In this document: piece by piece, positions 49,537-59,583 of the stretch
Layout: the number at the start of each line of letters is the position of its first letter
How positions within the stretch are numbered: position 1 is the first letter of the stretch
DNA from: Exiguobacterium sp. s48
GTDB lineage: Bacteria > Bacillota > Bacilli > Exiguobacteriales > Exiguobacteriaceae
Length of the DNA: 64,000 bases
Direction: 5' to 3'
Assembly: GCF_018617395.1 (NCBI RefSeq)
Contig: NZ_JACSKC010000001.1
Span: 434,001-498,000 of the forward strand
The notes under the pieces: generated by a model
What the model was told of the DNA's origin: nothing
Databases searched by the model: none
The model's input: only the letters and a program-made list of their open reading frames with translations
Translations under genes and position numbers: made by a program

Positions 49537-50418
49537 ATGGGATTCTTAGAGGATCGACAATCATTTTTACGCTACTGCCAAATTGAACGTCGACTGTCTC
49601 CTCATACGAAACGCTCCTACGAGCAAACGCTCGACCAGTACGCCGCATATTGCCAATCGACGCATCAAGATCCCTACGATGCACAGACGGCGCGGCGTTA
49701 TTTATATGTCCTTTATGAGAAACAGTTGGCGACCTCGACCGTGTCCCAAAAAGTATCTTGCTTCAAGCAATTCGGGAAGTATATGGCAAGAGAACACGGG
49801 GGAGAACCACTGTTTCATGATTTGACCTCACCGAAGAAAAGACAGTCTTTACCGACCTTTGCTGTCCCGTCAGAAGTTGAGCAACTGTTAGAGGTCGCAT
49901 CGAGACAAGACGACGCCTTCTTAAGGGCGAGAGATGTCGCAATTATTGAAGTGTTATATGGGACGGGCATTCGAGTCGCAGAACTATGTGGAATGAACCT
50001 CTCCTCGTATGATGAGGTCCTGTCTTTTGTTCACGTAATGGGAAAAGGAAAGAAAGAACGGTACGTACCGATCGGACAATATGCCGTGAATGCCTTACGA
50101 CAATACATTGACATTCGTAAAGACATCGGTCTCCCAACAGAAAACGCATTATTTTTGAGTCAAAAAGGGAATCGAATGACAACAGACCAAATTCGATATG
50201 TCATGAAACGGTTAAGAAAAGACAGTGGGGTACATAAGCCACTTACCCCGCACTCATTGAGACATAGCTTTGCGACGGACCTGTTGGAGCGAGGGGCGGA
50301 TTTACGTGCTGTCCAAGAGTTGCTCGGGCATGAGTCCTTGTCTACGACCGGTCGGTACACTCACGTATCAACGGAACGACTCCGTTCAATCTACCAAGCG
50401 ACACATCCAAGAAAGTAG
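49537..50418 (+). CDS. xerC: Tyrosine recombinase XerC
   Basis: This 293-residue recombinase resolves chromosome dimers at dif with XerD. The N-terminal SAM-like DNA-binding domain precedes a catalytic domain with Arg in [12 protein letters not shown], Lys in [10 protein letters not shown], the [12 protein letters not shown] box, His in LLGHESL and the tyrosine in TGRYTHVS. I chose the ATG at 49537 after GAGGAGG. It is the first gene of the hslVU-codY operon. Confidence 0.95.
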   Translation: MGFLEDRQSFLRYCQIERRLSPHTKRSYEQTLDQYAAYCQSTHQDPYDAQTARRYLYVLYEKQLATSTVSQKVSCFKQFGKYMAREHGGEPLFHDLTSPKKRQSLPTFAVPSEVEQLLEVASRQDDAFLRARDVAIIEVLYGTGIRVAELCGMNLSSYDEVLSFVHVMGKGKKERYVPIGQYAVNALRQYIDIRKDIGLPTENALFLSQKGNRMTTDQIRYVMKRLRKDSGVHKPLTPHSLRHSFATDLLERGADLRAVQELLGHESLSTTGRYTHVSTERLRSIYQATHPRK

Positions 50419-50429
50419 GAGGTTACGAT

Positions 50430-50978
50430 ATGTTTCATGCAACAACGATTTTTGCAGTTCAACACAATGGTCAAAGTGCGATGAGTGGAGATGGCCAAGT
50501 CACATTCGGGAATGCCGTCATCATGAAAAATAAAGCGAAAAAAGTAAGACGTCTATATGGCGGAAAAGTCGTTGCCGGCTTTGCGGGAAGCGTAGCCGAT
50601 GCGTTCACATTGTTTGAGAAGTTCGAATCGAAACTTGAAATGTATAACGGTAACTTACCGCGTGCAGCGGTCGAGCTCGCCAAAGAGTGGCGTGGCGATA
50701 AAATGTTGCGACAACTCGAAGCCTTGTTAATTGTCATGGATGCAGAACACCTTTTACTCGTTTCTGGGAACGGAGAAGTCATTGAACCGGATGATGGCAT
50801 CCTTGCAATCGGGTCAGGCGGGAACTACGCCCTTGCAGCAGGTCGTGCGCTCGTTCGTCATTCAGCTGAAAAATCTGCTGAAGAAATCGCGCGAGCCGCT
50901 CTTGAGATTGCAGGAGAACTTTGTGTGTATACAAATGATCAAGTCATTGTCGAAACGATCGGAGGCGCTGCTGAATGA
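50430..50978 (+). CDS. hslV: ATP-dependent protease subunit HslV (ClpQ)
   Basis: This 182-residue proteasome-like peptidase pairs with HslU. The family core begins at [20 protein letters not shown]. Here it is preceded by only Met-Phe-His-Ala, so the threonine at position 5 is the likely nucleophile and must be freed by removing a four-residue propeptide. The start is firm: AGGAGG lies 7 bp before the ATG. Bacillus ClpQ is reported to use an N-terminal serine instead. It overlaps hslU by 4 bp. Confidence 0.95.
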   Translation: MFHATTIFAVQHNGQSAMSGDGQVTFGNAVIMKNKAKKVRRLYGGKVVAGFAGSVADAFTLFEKFESKLEMYNGNLPRAAVELAKEWRGDKMLRQLEALLIVMDAEHLLLVSGNGEVIEPDDGILAIGSGGNYALAAGRALVRHSAEKSAEEIARAALEIAGELCVYTNDQVIVETIGGAAE

Positions 50979-52345
50979 ATCGAGAATTGACACCTAGACA
51001 AATTGTATCGGAATTAGATCGGTTCGTAATCGGTCAAAAAGATGCCAAACGGGCTGTGTCGATTGCATTACGAAATCGATATCGTCGTCAAAAATTGGAT
51101 GCGGATCTTCGTGATGAAGTGACACCTAAAAATATTTTAATGATTGGTCCAACGGGAGTCGGGAAAACAGAAATCGCTCGTCGTTTGGCCAAACTTGTCG
51201 GGGCACCGTTCGTTAAAGTGGAGGCCACAAAGTTCACGGAAGTCGGTTATGTCGGTCGTGATGTTGAATCGATGGTACGCGACCTCGTTGAAGCCTCGGT
51301 ACGTCTCGTCAAAGAAGAGAAAAAAGAAGATGTGAAAGAACCTGCCGAGCGCGCGGCGACAGAGCGATTGTTAGACGCCCTCCAAGGGAAGGCGAAAGCG
51401 ACACCGAGTGCATCGAATCCGTTTGAGGCGCTGTTCGGTGGACAGACGCAACAACAGGAATCTACAACAGATACGTCAAAAAATGACCGAGCGCAGCTAC
51501 GTCGTTTGCTCGAACTCGGCGAATTAGAAGACCGAATCATTGAAGTAGAGTTGGAAGAGAAGCAAACGATGGATTTATTCCAGGGTCAAGGCATGGAAGG
51601 GCTATCAAATCTTCAAGACATGCTCGGCCAAATCGTCCCGAAGAAACGCAAACAGCGTAAACTAACTGTACGTGAAGCGAGACCACTTCTGATTGCGGAA
51701 GAAGCAGAAAATCTGTTGGACTTGAATGAAGTCCATGATGAAGCGGTGAAGCGGAGTGAGCAGATGGGCATCATCTTCGTCGATGAAATCGACAAAATTG
51801 CGACAAAGTCCCAAGATCACGCCGGTGTTTCCCGTGAAGGGGTGCAACGCGACATTTTACCAATTGTAGAAGGGTCAACGGTCGTGACGAAGTACGGGCC
51901 CGTTAAAACGGATCACGTGCTCTTTATCGCAGCGGGTGCGTTTCATATGGCCAAGCCGTCTGATTTGATTCCGGAGTTACAAGGGCGCTTCCCGATTCGT
52001 GTCGAATTGAACAGTTTGACCGAAGAAGACTTCGTCAAGATTTTGACGGAACCGTCTCAGGCACTTATCAAGCAGTATACAGCACTCTTGGAGTCTGAAG
52101 AGATCACGGTACGCTTTACGCATGAGGCCATTGAAGAAATCGCGAAGATTGCGACACATGTGAATCGGGAAACCGATGACATCGGTGCCCGTCGTCTCTA
52201 TACGATTATGGAGCGGGTATTAGAAGATTTGTCGTTTGAAGCGGCGGATATGCCACAAACCACTGTGGAAATCACACCAGCTTATGTTCAGGAAAAAGTC
52301 GGATCGATTGCAGATGATCGCGACTTGAGTCAATACATTTTATAA
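50975..52345 (+). CDS. hslU: ATP-dependent protease ATPase HslU (ClpY)
   Basis: This 456-residue AAA+ unfoldase feeds HslV. Walker A is [19 protein letters not shown], the pore loop GYVGRDVES follows, a variable I domain spans about residues 110-240, and Walker B is [11 protein letters not shown]. The C-terminal tail ends DLSQYIL, which docks into HslV in the family. Confidence 0.97.
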   Translation: MNRELTPRQIVSELDRFVIGQKDAKRAVSIALRNRYRRQKLDADLRDEVTPKNILMIGPTGVGKTEIARRLAKLVGAPFVKVEATKFTEVGYVGRDVESMVRDLVEASVRLVKEEKKEDVKEPAERAATERLLDALQGKAKATPSASNPFEALFGGQTQQQESTTDTSKNDRAQLRRLLELGELEDRIIEVELEEKQTMDLFQGQGMEGLSNLQDMLGQIVPKKRKQRKLTVREARPLLIAEEAENLLDLNEVHDEAVKRSEQMGIIFVDEIDKIATKSQDHAGVSREGVQRDILPIVEGSTVVTKYGPVKTDHVLFIAAGAFHMAKPSDLIPELQGRFPIRVELNSLTEEDFVKILTEPSQALIKQYTALLESEEITVRFTHEAIEEIAKIATHVNRETDDIGARRLYTIMERVLEDLSFEAADMPQTTVEITPAYVQEKVGSIADDRDLSQYIL

Positions 52346-52381
52346 GAATCTGTATGCACATACAGGGAGGAACAAGACATT

Positions 52382-53161
52382 ATGAATTTACTAGACAAAA
52401 CACGTCAATTGAACACGATGCTTCAACAAGAGGCGAGTGCGCATGTTGACTTTAAAGAAATGGCGGACAAAATGCGCGAAGTGCTGGAGTCCAATACGTT
52501 TATCGTGAGTCGTCGCGGGAGACTTCTCGGCTTTGCGATTAAACAACAGATTGAGAATGACCGAATGAAGGCATTCTTAGTAGACCGACAGTTCCCAGAG
52601 CCATATGCATCGAACTTGTTCAATGTGAAAGAAACGACAGCGAACATCGACATCGATAGTGAATATACGGCATTCCCTGTCGAGAACCATGACCTATTCC
52701 TTAATTCGAAGACGACGATCGTTCCAATCATCGGTGGAGGAGAGCGTCTAGGAACACTCGTCCTCGGTCGTTTGGCAAATGAATTCACGGAAGACGACCT
52801 CGTGCTTGCTGAATATAGCGCGACTGTCGTTGGTATGGAAATTCTTCGTGAGAAGGCCGCAGAGGCAGAGACGTCAGCACGTAAGAAGGCTGTCGTCCAG
52901 ATGGCAATCAACTCGCTATCGTACTCTGAACTTGAAGCGATTGAGCATATCTTCGAGGAACTCGGAGGAAACGAAGGTCTTCTAGTTGCTTCCAAAATTG
53001 CCGATAGAGTGGGAATCACTCGGTCAGTAATCGTCAACGCACTTCGTAAATTAGAAAGTGCGGGCGTTATTGAGTCACGTTCTTTAGGAATGAAAGGAAC
53101 GTATATCAAGATATTAAATGACAACTTCTTGTTTGAATTACAAAAACTGAAATCAAACTGA
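52382..53161 (+). CDS. codY: GTP-sensing global repressor CodY
   Basis: This 259-residue regulator represses nutrient-scavenging genes when branched-chain amino acids and GTP are plentiful. The N-terminal GAF domain binds isoleucine ([13 protein letters not shown] region), and the C-terminal winged helix reads DNA ([19 protein letters not shown]). A GGAGG site precedes the ATG. A CodY-type box upstream of the operon suggests it controls its own transcription. Confidence 0.97.
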   Translation: MNLLDKTRQLNTMLQQEASAHVDFKEMADKMREVLESNTFIVSRRGRLLGFAIKQQIENDRMKAFLVDRQFPEPYASNLFNVKETTANIDIDSEYTAFPVENHDLFLNSKTTIVPIIGGGERLGTLVLGRLANEFTEDDLVLAEYSATVVGMEILREKAAEAETSARKKAVVQMAINSLSYSELEAIEHIFEELGGNEGLLVASKIADRVGITRSVIVNALRKLESAGVIESRSLGMKGTYIKILNDNFLFELQKLKSN

Positions 53162-53220
53162 AATACAACTTTCGATGTGTGATTTCCATTGAAAACACTT
53201 TAAATAGGGACTTTATCCCT

Positions 53221-53258
53221 AAAAAACCGCTTTCCTAATCAGGGAGGCGGTTTTTTTT
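53221..53258 (+). terminator. Intrinsic terminator after codY
   Basis: AAACCGC...CCT pairs with AGG...GCGGTTT, followed by a T8 tract. A small hairpin (TAGGGA / TCCCTA) lies just upstream at 53206-53221. Confidence 0.9.
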
Positions 53259-53433
53259 AGTACAAAAGTAATTATTTTCTGTTTTTAACGTTAATTCGAC
53301 AAAAAGATGTTAACCCATTTACCTATGTTTTAAAAAATATCTTTCAAGACTGTTACAGATTTGTTTCAATGAAATAGTAGAATTTCCAAATCAGGTATAT
53401 TCAGTAGTCATTATATGAAAGCGAGTGAACGCC
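53259..53433 (+). promoter_or_regulatory. AT-rich gap ahead of the fla/che operon
   Basis: This 175-bp gap must hold the flagellar operon promoter. The best match is TTACAG (53353-53358) and TAGAAT (53378-53383) with 19-bp spacing, which is weak. A half CodY motif (TATTTTCTG, near 53272) is visible. I found no convincing sigma-D promoter. Confidence 0.3.
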
Positions 53434-53802
53434 ATGAATTGGATTGGTAGTGACTATCAATTACTCAAGCAAGCCGTCAATCATGCAGTCCTCAATCAGA
53501 AAGTCATTAGTCATAATCTTTCGAACATTGATACGCCTAACTTTAAAGCGAAACAGGCAGTGTTTGAACAAACGCTCCAAAGTGAGATGCGCCTGAAGCT
53601 TCAAGGTGGACGTCCGAGCGATTCGACAGAATCTAAAGTCGTTGATCGTGCAGGTGGGGCGATGAGAAGTGACGGCAACAATGTCGACTTGGATTATGAG
53701 ATGAGTGAACTGGCGCGAAACCAACTCCAGTATGAAGCGATGATGGAACAATTGAATCGCAGGCTCGGAGGATTAAAATCAGTGATTCGAGGAGGTCGTT
53801 AA
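53434..53802 (+). CDS. flgB: Flagellar basal-body rod protein FlgB
   Basis: This 122-residue rod protein has the conserved N-terminal HNLSNIDTPNFKA motif and the C-terminal coiled region (LARNQLQYEAMMEQLNRR). It is the first gene of the flagellar operon, starting after AAAGCGAG; an upstream in-frame GTG is less likely. Confidence 0.96.
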   Translation: MNWIGSDYQLLKQAVNHAVLNQKVISHNLSNIDTPNFKAKQAVFEQTLQSEMRLKLQGGRPSDSTESKVVDRAGGAMRSDGNNVDLDYEMSELARNQLQYEAMMEQLNRRLGGLKSVIRGGR

Positions 53803-53805
53803 TCG

Positions 53806-54234
53806 ATGGGTATGTTTGATAGTTTTCATATCTCAGCATCGGCATTAACCTCTCAACGTTTACGGATGGATACCGTATCCGCAAACATTGCGAACGCTCA
53901 GACGACACGAGGGAAGCTCGTGGATGGGGAGTGGCAACCGTATACGAGAAAGATGACCGTGTTACAGGAAGCACCTTTCCGAAAGCAAATGAACGCCATC
54001 AATGGCGGGGTACAAGTATCACAAATCATTGAAGATGATGCCCCTTATAAGTTGGCCTATAACCCGAGTCATCCTGATGCGGACGAGCGGGGTTATGTTC
54101 AGATGCCAAACGTCGACCTCTTAAAAGAAATGGTCGACCTGATGGGTGCGACACGCTCTTACGAAGCAAACATCGCAGCGATGAACGCGTCAAAGGCGAT
54201 GCTCGTCAAAGCGATGGAAATTGGTAAAGGATAA
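53806..54234 (+). CDS. flgC: Flagellar basal-body rod protein FlgC
   Basis: This 142-residue proximal rod protein carries the ANIANAQTT motif near residue 27 and the conserved YVQMPNVDLLKEMVDLM and SYEANIAAMNASKAM near the C-terminus, both typical of axial proteins. Three bases separate it from flgB. Confidence 0.96.
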   Translation: MGMFDSFHISASALTSQRLRMDTVSANIANAQTTRGKLVDGEWQPYTRKMTVLQEAPFRKQMNAINGGVQVSQIIEDDAPYKLAYNPSHPDADERGYVQMPNVDLLKEMVDLMGATRSYEANIAAMNASKAMLVKAMEIGKG

Positions 54235-54247
54235 GGAGTGATGAAGG

Positions 54248-54529
54248 ATGCAAATTAACCCGATTCAATTGATGAGCCCAGAAGTCACGCCATCAATCAA
54301 CAAATCAACCCCATCTCAATTCGGGTCATATTTGAATGAAGCGATGAACGCTCTGAATGAAACACAACAAGCGACAAGTCAGGCCCGTAAAGATTTGGCC
54401 ATCGGGAAGGCTGACCTTCATCAAGTGATGATTCAAAGCGAAGAGTCGTCGATTGCGATGCAACTTGCCATCGAGGTGAGGAACAAGGCTGTTGAGGCCT
54501 ATCAAGAAATGATGCGAATGCAAGTTTAA
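54248..54529 (+). CDS. fliE: Flagellar hook-basal body complex protein FliE
   Basis: This 93-residue protein joins the MS ring to the rod. The C-terminal half (DLHQVMIQSEESSIAMQLAIE, with VRNKAVEAYQEMMRMQV) is the conserved FliE region. An AAGGAGTGATGAAGG region supplies its ribosome binding site. Confidence 0.95.
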   Translation: MQINPIQLMSPEVTPSINKSTPSQFGSYLNEAMNALNETQQATSQARKDLAIGKADLHQVMIQSEESSIAMQLAIEVRNKAVEAYQEMMRMQV

Positions 54530-54551
54530 TTGTAGAGGATGACAAGTTGCG

Positions 54552-56123
54552 ATGAATGAACAATTAAAAGAACGATTCAAAACCATGACTGACTCCATAA
54601 AGGCGATGCCTGCAAAGCGAAAACTCGTATGGGGCATCTCGATTGCGGTCATACTAATCGCGGCCATTGTGCTCACGTTCTTGCTTTCAAGACCGAATAT
54701 GGCACCTCTCTACACAAACTTGTCTGCTCAAGAAGCAGGTGAAGTGACGGAGAAGCTAACAGCGGACGGAGTGCAGTCGGAAATTAAGGCGACTTCGAAC
54801 GGAGTAAGCGTGTATGTCCCGAATGAAATGGTCGATCAGTTGAAAGTGAGTCTGGCCGCAGCTGGAATTCCTAAATCTGGGTCGATTGACTACAGTTTCT
54901 TCAGTGAAAATGCTGGTTTCGGTACAACAGACCGTGAGATGGCTGTTATCGAACGAAGTGCGATGCAGACGGAGCTCGAGCGTCTTATCACACAAATCGA
55001 AGGAATCAATCAAGCGAAAGTCATCATCTCACTTCCTGAGAAATCTGTCTTCTTGGCAGAAGATCAAGGTGAGCCGACCGCATCTATCGTCTTGAACATA
55101 GGAGCGGGAACAAATTTAGATCCGAATACGGTAAAAGGTCTCTATCATTTGATTAGTAAAAGTGTCCCGAACTTGAAACCGGAAAACATTTCAATCATGG
55201 ACCAATACTTTACGTATTATGACCTTGATCAAACCGTTGTTGCTGGAGGTTCTTCATCAGATCCATTGGCGCTCAAGAAACAAGTCGAAAAAGACGTCCG
55301 TCAACAAATCCAGCAGATGCTCGCAGTGTTGCTTGGTGAACGGAACGTACTCGTCTCCGTCACGGCTGATATTGATACGACACAGACGGCGGAAGAGCAA
55401 AATCTTGTCACGCCAGTTGATGAAGAGAATATGGAAGGGATCGTGACATCGGCCGAGCGAATCGCTGAAGCATATACGGGTGGAACCGGAACAGCGACAG
55501 AAGCGACGGGAACTGGCGAGAATGACACAATCAACTTCCCTGCAGCGACCGGCGATAGTACGGAAGAAAGTGAAAAGAATCATGAAATCATTAATTATGA
55601 AGTCAACCGTATTACCAAACAAATTCAAAACGCACCGTATACGATTCGTGACCTTGGCGTTCAACTCATCGTTGAACCACCAGATGGCGCGACAACAATC
55701 GATCCACAGCTAGAAGGTGACTTGGAGACGATGATGTACTCAATCATCCGAACATCGCTAGCGAAAACGGATGAAGCTATAACGGATGCTGAACTTGAAC
55801 AGAAAGTCGTCGTTGTATCAAGACCGTTCGCTGAAGTGGAAGAGGTTGCGGCAACAGAGCAATCGACACCGTGGTGGATGTATGCGGCAGCAGCCGGAGC
55901 GGTTGTTCTTCTCGCCCTTGTCTTCTTCGCGATGCGTCGTCGCAAACAGGAAGTGGTGGAAGAAACGAACGAATGGGAAGTTCCGTATGAAGATGAAGTA
56001 CCTGACCTAGACCTCGAAGAACGAGGTGAAGGGGCAGTGAAGAAGAAACAGCTCGAAAAATTAGCTGAAAGTAATCCAGAAGAGTTTGCTAAACTGCTTC
56101 GTACTTGGATGTCTGAGGAGTGA
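54552..56123 (+). CDS. fliF: Flagellar MS-ring protein FliF
   Basis: This 523-residue protein forms the membrane ring that starts basal-body assembly. It has an N-terminal membrane helix (about residues 25-45), ring-building domains (IDYSFFSENAGFG, MQTELERLITQIEG), a low-complexity Gly/Thr stretch around residues 310-330 (GGTGTATEATGTGE), a second membrane helix near residue 440, and a cytoplasmic tail that binds FliG (LAESNPEEFAKLLRTWM). Its stop overlaps the fliG ribosome binding site. Confidence 0.96.
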   Translation: MNEQLKERFKTMTDSIKAMPAKRKLVWGISIAVILIAAIVLTFLLSRPNMAPLYTNLSAQEAGEVTEKLTADGVQSEIKATSNGVSVYVPNEMVDQLKVSLAAAGIPKSGSIDYSFFSENAGFGTTDREMAVIERSAMQTELERLITQIEGINQAKVIISLPEKSVFLAEDQGEPTASIVLNIGAGTNLDPNTVKGLYHLISKSVPNLKPENISIMDQYFTYYDLDQTVVAGGSSSDPLALKKQVEKDVRQQIQQMLAVLLGERNVLVSVTADIDTTQTAEEQNLVTPVDEENMEGIVTSAERIAEAYTGGTGTATEATGTGENDTINFPAATGDSTEESEKNHEIINYEVNRITKQIQNAPYTIRDLGVQLIVEPPDGATTIDPQLEGDLETMMYSIIRTSLAKTDEAITDAELEQKVVVVSRPFAEVEEVAATEQSTPWWMYAAAAGAVVLLALVFFAMRRRKQEVVEETNEWEVPYEDEVPDLDLEERGEGAVKKKQLEKLAESNPEEFAKLLRTWMSEE

Positions 56124-56128
56124 GTAAC

Positions 56129-57136
56129 GTGAACTATGCAAAACAATCGAATCGCGAAAAAGCAGCGATGCTCATGATTTCCCTGGGACCGGAAGTGGCA
56201 GCGAACGTCTATAAACATCTTTCAGAAGAAGAGATGGAACAACTGACGCTTCAAATTTCAGCGTTGAAAAAAGTGTCCCCGGAAGAAAAAGATAGCATTC
56301 TCGGTGAATTTCATGAACTCGCTATGGCGCAAAGTTATATCACTCAAGGTGGAATCGGTTTTGCGAAGACCGTTCTTGAAAAAGCGGTTGGAGAAGATAA
56401 GGCGATGGCATTGATTCATCGCCTCACCTCTACGCTTCAAGTAAGACCGTTCGAGTTTGCTCGTAAAGCAGATCCGAAACAATTATTGAACTTTATCCAA
56501 AATGAACACCCTCAAACGATTGCATTAATCTTAGCGCATTTGGAACCGGTCAAGTCGGGGCAAATCCTATCGGAACTTCCACCTGAAATTCAATCGGAAG
56601 TCGCGAAACGGATTGCCACGATGGATCGACTCAATCCGGATGTGATTCACGAAGTGGAACAAATCCTTGAAAAGAACCTGTCGCAGACAGATATGCAGGA
56701 TTATGCGCAGTCTGGTGGAATCGAGGCGGTGGTCGAAGTGTTGAACGGTGTCGACCGGACGACGGAACGCACCATCCTCGATGCACTCGAGATCGAAGAT
56801 CCAGAACTTGCAGAAGAAATCAAAAAACGGATGTTCGTCTTCGAGGATATCGTCACACTCGATTCTCGTGCGATTCAACGAATCATTCGCGAAGTCGCGA
56901 ACGACGACTTATTGCTTGCACTCAAAGTGTCATCAGAAGAAGTCAAACAAATCATCTTCAAAAACATGTCCCAACGGATGGTCGAAACATTCAAAGAGGA
57001 TATGGAATTCATGGGACCTGTGCGATTGCGTGACGTCGAAGAAGCACAGAGTCGAATCGTCGGAATCATTCGTCGCCTAGAAGATGTCGGTGAGATTGTA
57101 ATCAGTCGAGGTGGAGGAGATGACATCGTTGTCTAA
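56129..57136 (+). CDS. fliG: Flagellar motor switch protein FliG
   Basis: This 335-residue C-ring protein transmits torque from MotAB. Three armadillo-like domains are recognisable: the N-terminal AMLMISLGPEVAANVYKHL, the EHPQTIALILAHL motif in the middle, and the C-terminal torque helix with charged residues (MSQRMVETFKEDMEFMGPVR). I chose the GTG at 56129, 8 bp after GAGGAG. Confidence 0.96.
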   Translation: MNYAKQSNREKAAMLMISLGPEVAANVYKHLSEEEMEQLTLQISALKKVSPEEKDSILGEFHELAMAQSYITQGGIGFAKTVLEKAVGEDKAMALIHRLTSTLQVRPFEFARKADPKQLLNFIQNEHPQTIALILAHLEPVKSGQILSELPPEIQSEVAKRIATMDRLNPDVIHEVEQILEKNLSQTDMQDYAQSGGIEAVVEVLNGVDRTTERTILDALEIEDPELAEEIKKRMFVFEDIVTLDSRAIQRIIREVANDDLLLALKVSSEEVKQIIFKNMSQRMVETFKEDMEFMGPVRLRDVEEAQSRIVGIIRRLEDVGEIVISRGGGDDIVV

Positions 57137-57845
57137 TGTGATTAAACGTCAACGTGCAACGTCAAATGTACCCCAACGAATTGAATCTATGCGGCTAGAA
57201 GCCCCTGTTCTTGAAACGTCTGAAGGAATTGATCATCATGCTGTCATTCAATCGCAATACGAAAAGCTGAAACAAGAAGAAGAAGCGTTTCAGCAATTCC
57301 AGTTGACAGAACTTGAACAATTAGAGCGTTTCAAACAAGAAGCATTCGAAGCAGCTCACGCTGAAGGATATCAAGAAGGTCTTCTTCAAGGGAGACAGGA
57401 CGGATTGAACGAGTTTGATGACATCTTGACCCGTTTGAACTCAGTGTCCACCGAATTAGAACTTTTGTTTGAAGAGAAGTGGAGACGAGCGGAGCAACAA
57501 CTCATTGAGTTGGCAGTCTCAGTCAGCGCCCATGTGACGACGGAGCTTGTTCGAAAAGACGAAGAATTATTTGCGACAATGATTCGAGAGCAAATGACTC
57601 AGATGATTGATGCCGGAGCACTCACAATCTTTGTTCATCCAACTCGTCTTGCATCGATCCAACGATTTGAATCAATGTGGAAGACGGATGAAACCCTACC
57701 TCTGAAATATCGTGGAGATGGATCCTTAGATGAAACAGCAGTGCGAATTGAATCACCACATCGTGGCAATGAAGTCGATTTATCGTACAGCTACGAACGA
57801 ATCCAAGCCAAAATCGAGGAGGTTTTAGCGGATGGCGCTTATTGA
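57129..57845 (+). CDS. fliH: Flagellar assembly protein FliH
   Basis: This 238-residue protein regulates the export ATPase FliI. It has a long Glu/Gln-rich helical middle (residues about 35-90) containing a GxxxG-type run (AEGYQEGLLQGRQDGLNEF) and a C-terminal domain similar to V-type ATPase subunit E. I chose TTG at 57129, 9 bp after GGTGGAGGAG, giving MSNVIKRQR; an ATG at 57120 abuts that site. fliI starts 14 bp before its stop. Confidence 0.9.
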   Translation: MSNVIKRQRATSNVPQRIESMRLEAPVLETSEGIDHHAVIQSQYEKLKQEEEAFQQFQLTELEQLERFKQEAFEAAHAEGYQEGLLQGRQDGLNEFDDILTRLNSVSTELELLFEEKWRRAEQQLIELAVSVSAHVTTELVRKDEELFATMIREQMTQMIDAGALTIFVHPTRLASIQRFESMWKTDETLPLKYRGDGSLDETAVRIESPHRGNEVDLSYSYERIQAKIEEVLADGAY

Positions 57846-59151
57846 GAAGGTCATTGAATCGATCAATCAGTCTTCAGATGGCGAATTTACTCGTAAAATC
57901 GGTCGAGTCTGCCGAGTCGTCGGCTTAATGATTGAATCCAATGGACCGAGCGCGTTCGTCGGAGAGCGATGTTTGATTGTCCTACCTTCGAATGAAACGG
58001 TTGAAGCAGAAGTAGTGGGCTTCAATGAAGAACGCGTACTGCTGATGCCATACGGTGAAACCACACAGATTGCGCCGGGATGTCTCGTGAAAGGAACTGG
58101 CAAGATGCTTCAAGTTCCTGTAGGCGAAGAACTGATCGGTCAAGTGCTCGATGGGTTAGGGCGACCGTTGTCTGGCGAACGGCTTGTGACCGGAAAACGT
58201 TACGATGTACAACGCAAACCACCAAACCCATTGAATCGACCGAGGATTTTGGATGCGCTCTCGACAGGCGTCCGGATGATTGATGGTCTACTGACTGTAG
58301 GGAAAGGTCAACGGGTCGGATTGTTCGCCGGGTCCGGGGTCGGGAAGTCGACCTTACTTGGAATGATTGCCAAACGTTCTTCGGCTGATATAAACGTCAT
58401 CGCATTGATTGGAGAACGTGGTCGCGAAGTAAAAGAGTTCATCGAAAAAGAGCTCGGACCAGAAGGCATGGCTCGTTCAGTCGTGATTGTAGCGACGAGC
58501 GACCAACCTCCACTCGTTCGCTTGAAGGGAGCCTATACGGCAACCGCGATTGCCGAATATTTCCGAGATCAAGGGAAAGAAGTGATCCTGATGATGGATT
58601 CGGTCACACGATTTGCGATGGCACAGCGTGAAATTGGCCTCGCGACTGGCGAACCGCCGACATCAAAAGGATACACGCCATCCGTATTCGCCATGTTACC
58701 TCAACTATTAGAGCGAAGCGGAACGGCAGCTACAGGTTCAATTACTGCATTTTATACGGTACTCGTCGATGGAGATGATATGAACGAACCGATTGCCGAT
58801 GCCGTGCGTGGGATTTTAGACGGACACTTCGTCATGGACCGGGCGCTCGCAAACCGCGGGCAGTTTCCCGCCATCCATGTGCTGAAATCGATCAGTCGAG
58901 TCATGAACCAGATTGCATCGCCGTCACATAGGGAAGCGGCTCAAACGTTTCGTAGTTGGCTCGCGACGTATATCGATGCAGAAGATTTGATTAATATCGG
59001 AGCGTATAAAAAGGGCACCAACCCTTCAATTGATACCGCCGTTGAGAAATATCCGTACTTGCTGACGTTTTTAAAGCAATCGATTGAAGAAGACGCCGCA
59101 TTCGAACAGACGATGACCCACTTGTCACACATCGCGCGAGGTGAATCATGA
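57832..59151 (+). CDS. fliI: Flagellum-specific export ATPase FliI
   Basis: This 439-residue ATPase drives substrate entry into flagellar type III export. Walker A is FAGSGVGKSTLLGMIA, Walker B includes VILMMDSVTRFAMAQREI, and the family box PPTSKGYTPSVFAMLP follows. The ring-forming F1-beta-like fold and the fliH neighbour support the role. Confidence 0.97.
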   Translation: MALIEKVIESINQSSDGEFTRKIGRVCRVVGLMIESNGPSAFVGERCLIVLPSNETVEAEVVGFNEERVLLMPYGETTQIAPGCLVKGTGKMLQVPVGEELIGQVLDGLGRPLSGERLVTGKRYDVQRKPPNPLNRPRILDALSTGVRMIDGLLTVGKGQRVGLFAGSGVGKSTLLGMIAKRSSADINVIALIGERGREVKEFIEKELGPEGMARSVVIVATSDQPPLVRLKGAYTATAIAEYFRDQGKEVILMMDSVTRFAMAQREIGLATGEPPTSKGYTPSVFAMLPQLLERSGTAATGSITAFYTVLVDGDDMNEPIADAVRGILDGHFVMDRALANRGQFPAIHVLKSISRVMNQIASPSHREAAQTFRSWLATYIDAEDLINIGAYKKGTNPSIDTAVEKYPYLLTFLKQSIEEDAAFEQTMTHLSHIARGES

Positions 59152-59582
59152 ACAGACTTATATTAGAACGAATCATGCCGATTGCAGAACATGAGAAAGA
59201 GGATGCTGCCATTGAAGTGAGAGGTTTTAAGGCAAAACTCGAAACGGAAATGGAAAAACTATATGAACTGCTCCTCATGTATGAGGCGTTGATCAAACAT
59301 CAGGACGAACAGTCCGGAAACATCGACCTTCTCATGTCGCAGTATCGAGAAAAGACGCGAGAGCAAGTGAAACGTCAAATCGAAACACAACAGCTCGTCG
59401 TTCAGCAAGCACGCAATCGCTATCATGCATCGCAGGAACGATTGCTTGGCAAAGTAGTAAAAGAAAAGAAATACGTCACGCTACACGAAAAAGTCAGTCT
59501 GCATGAGACGACAGTAGCAAAACTTACGGAGCAACAGATGATGGATGAACTTGCAGTGATTCATCATGGGAAAGGGAAGTAG
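59148..59582 (+). CDS. fliJ: Flagellar export chaperone FliJ
   Basis: This 144-residue protein is almost wholly alpha-helical and charged, as expected for the FliJ coiled coil that sits in the FliI ring. Sequence similarity is weak in this family, so the call rests on coiled-coil character, size and position directly after fliI (4-bp overlap). Confidence 0.85.
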   Translation: MNRLILERIMPIAEHEKEDAAIEVRGFKAKLETEMEKLYELLLMYEALIKHQDEQSGNIDLLMSQYREKTREQVKRQIETQQLVVQQARNRYHASQERLLGKVVKEKKYVTLHEKVSLHETTVAKLTEQQMMDELAVIHHGKGK

Positions 59583-59583
59583 C

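Noticed and set aside
52423-53124. 233-codon minus-strand frame covering codY
   Set aside because: Fully antisense to CodY, Ser-rich, with no family resemblance.
53272-53284. CodY box ahead of flgB
   Set aside because: Only the left half matches (about 9 of 15 bases), so it is not listed as a site.
55487-55550. Gly/Thr repeat stretch in fliF as a possible phase-variable repeat
   Set aside because: The DNA is not a clean tandem repeat; it is ordinary low-complexity coding sequence in a variable loop of FliF.
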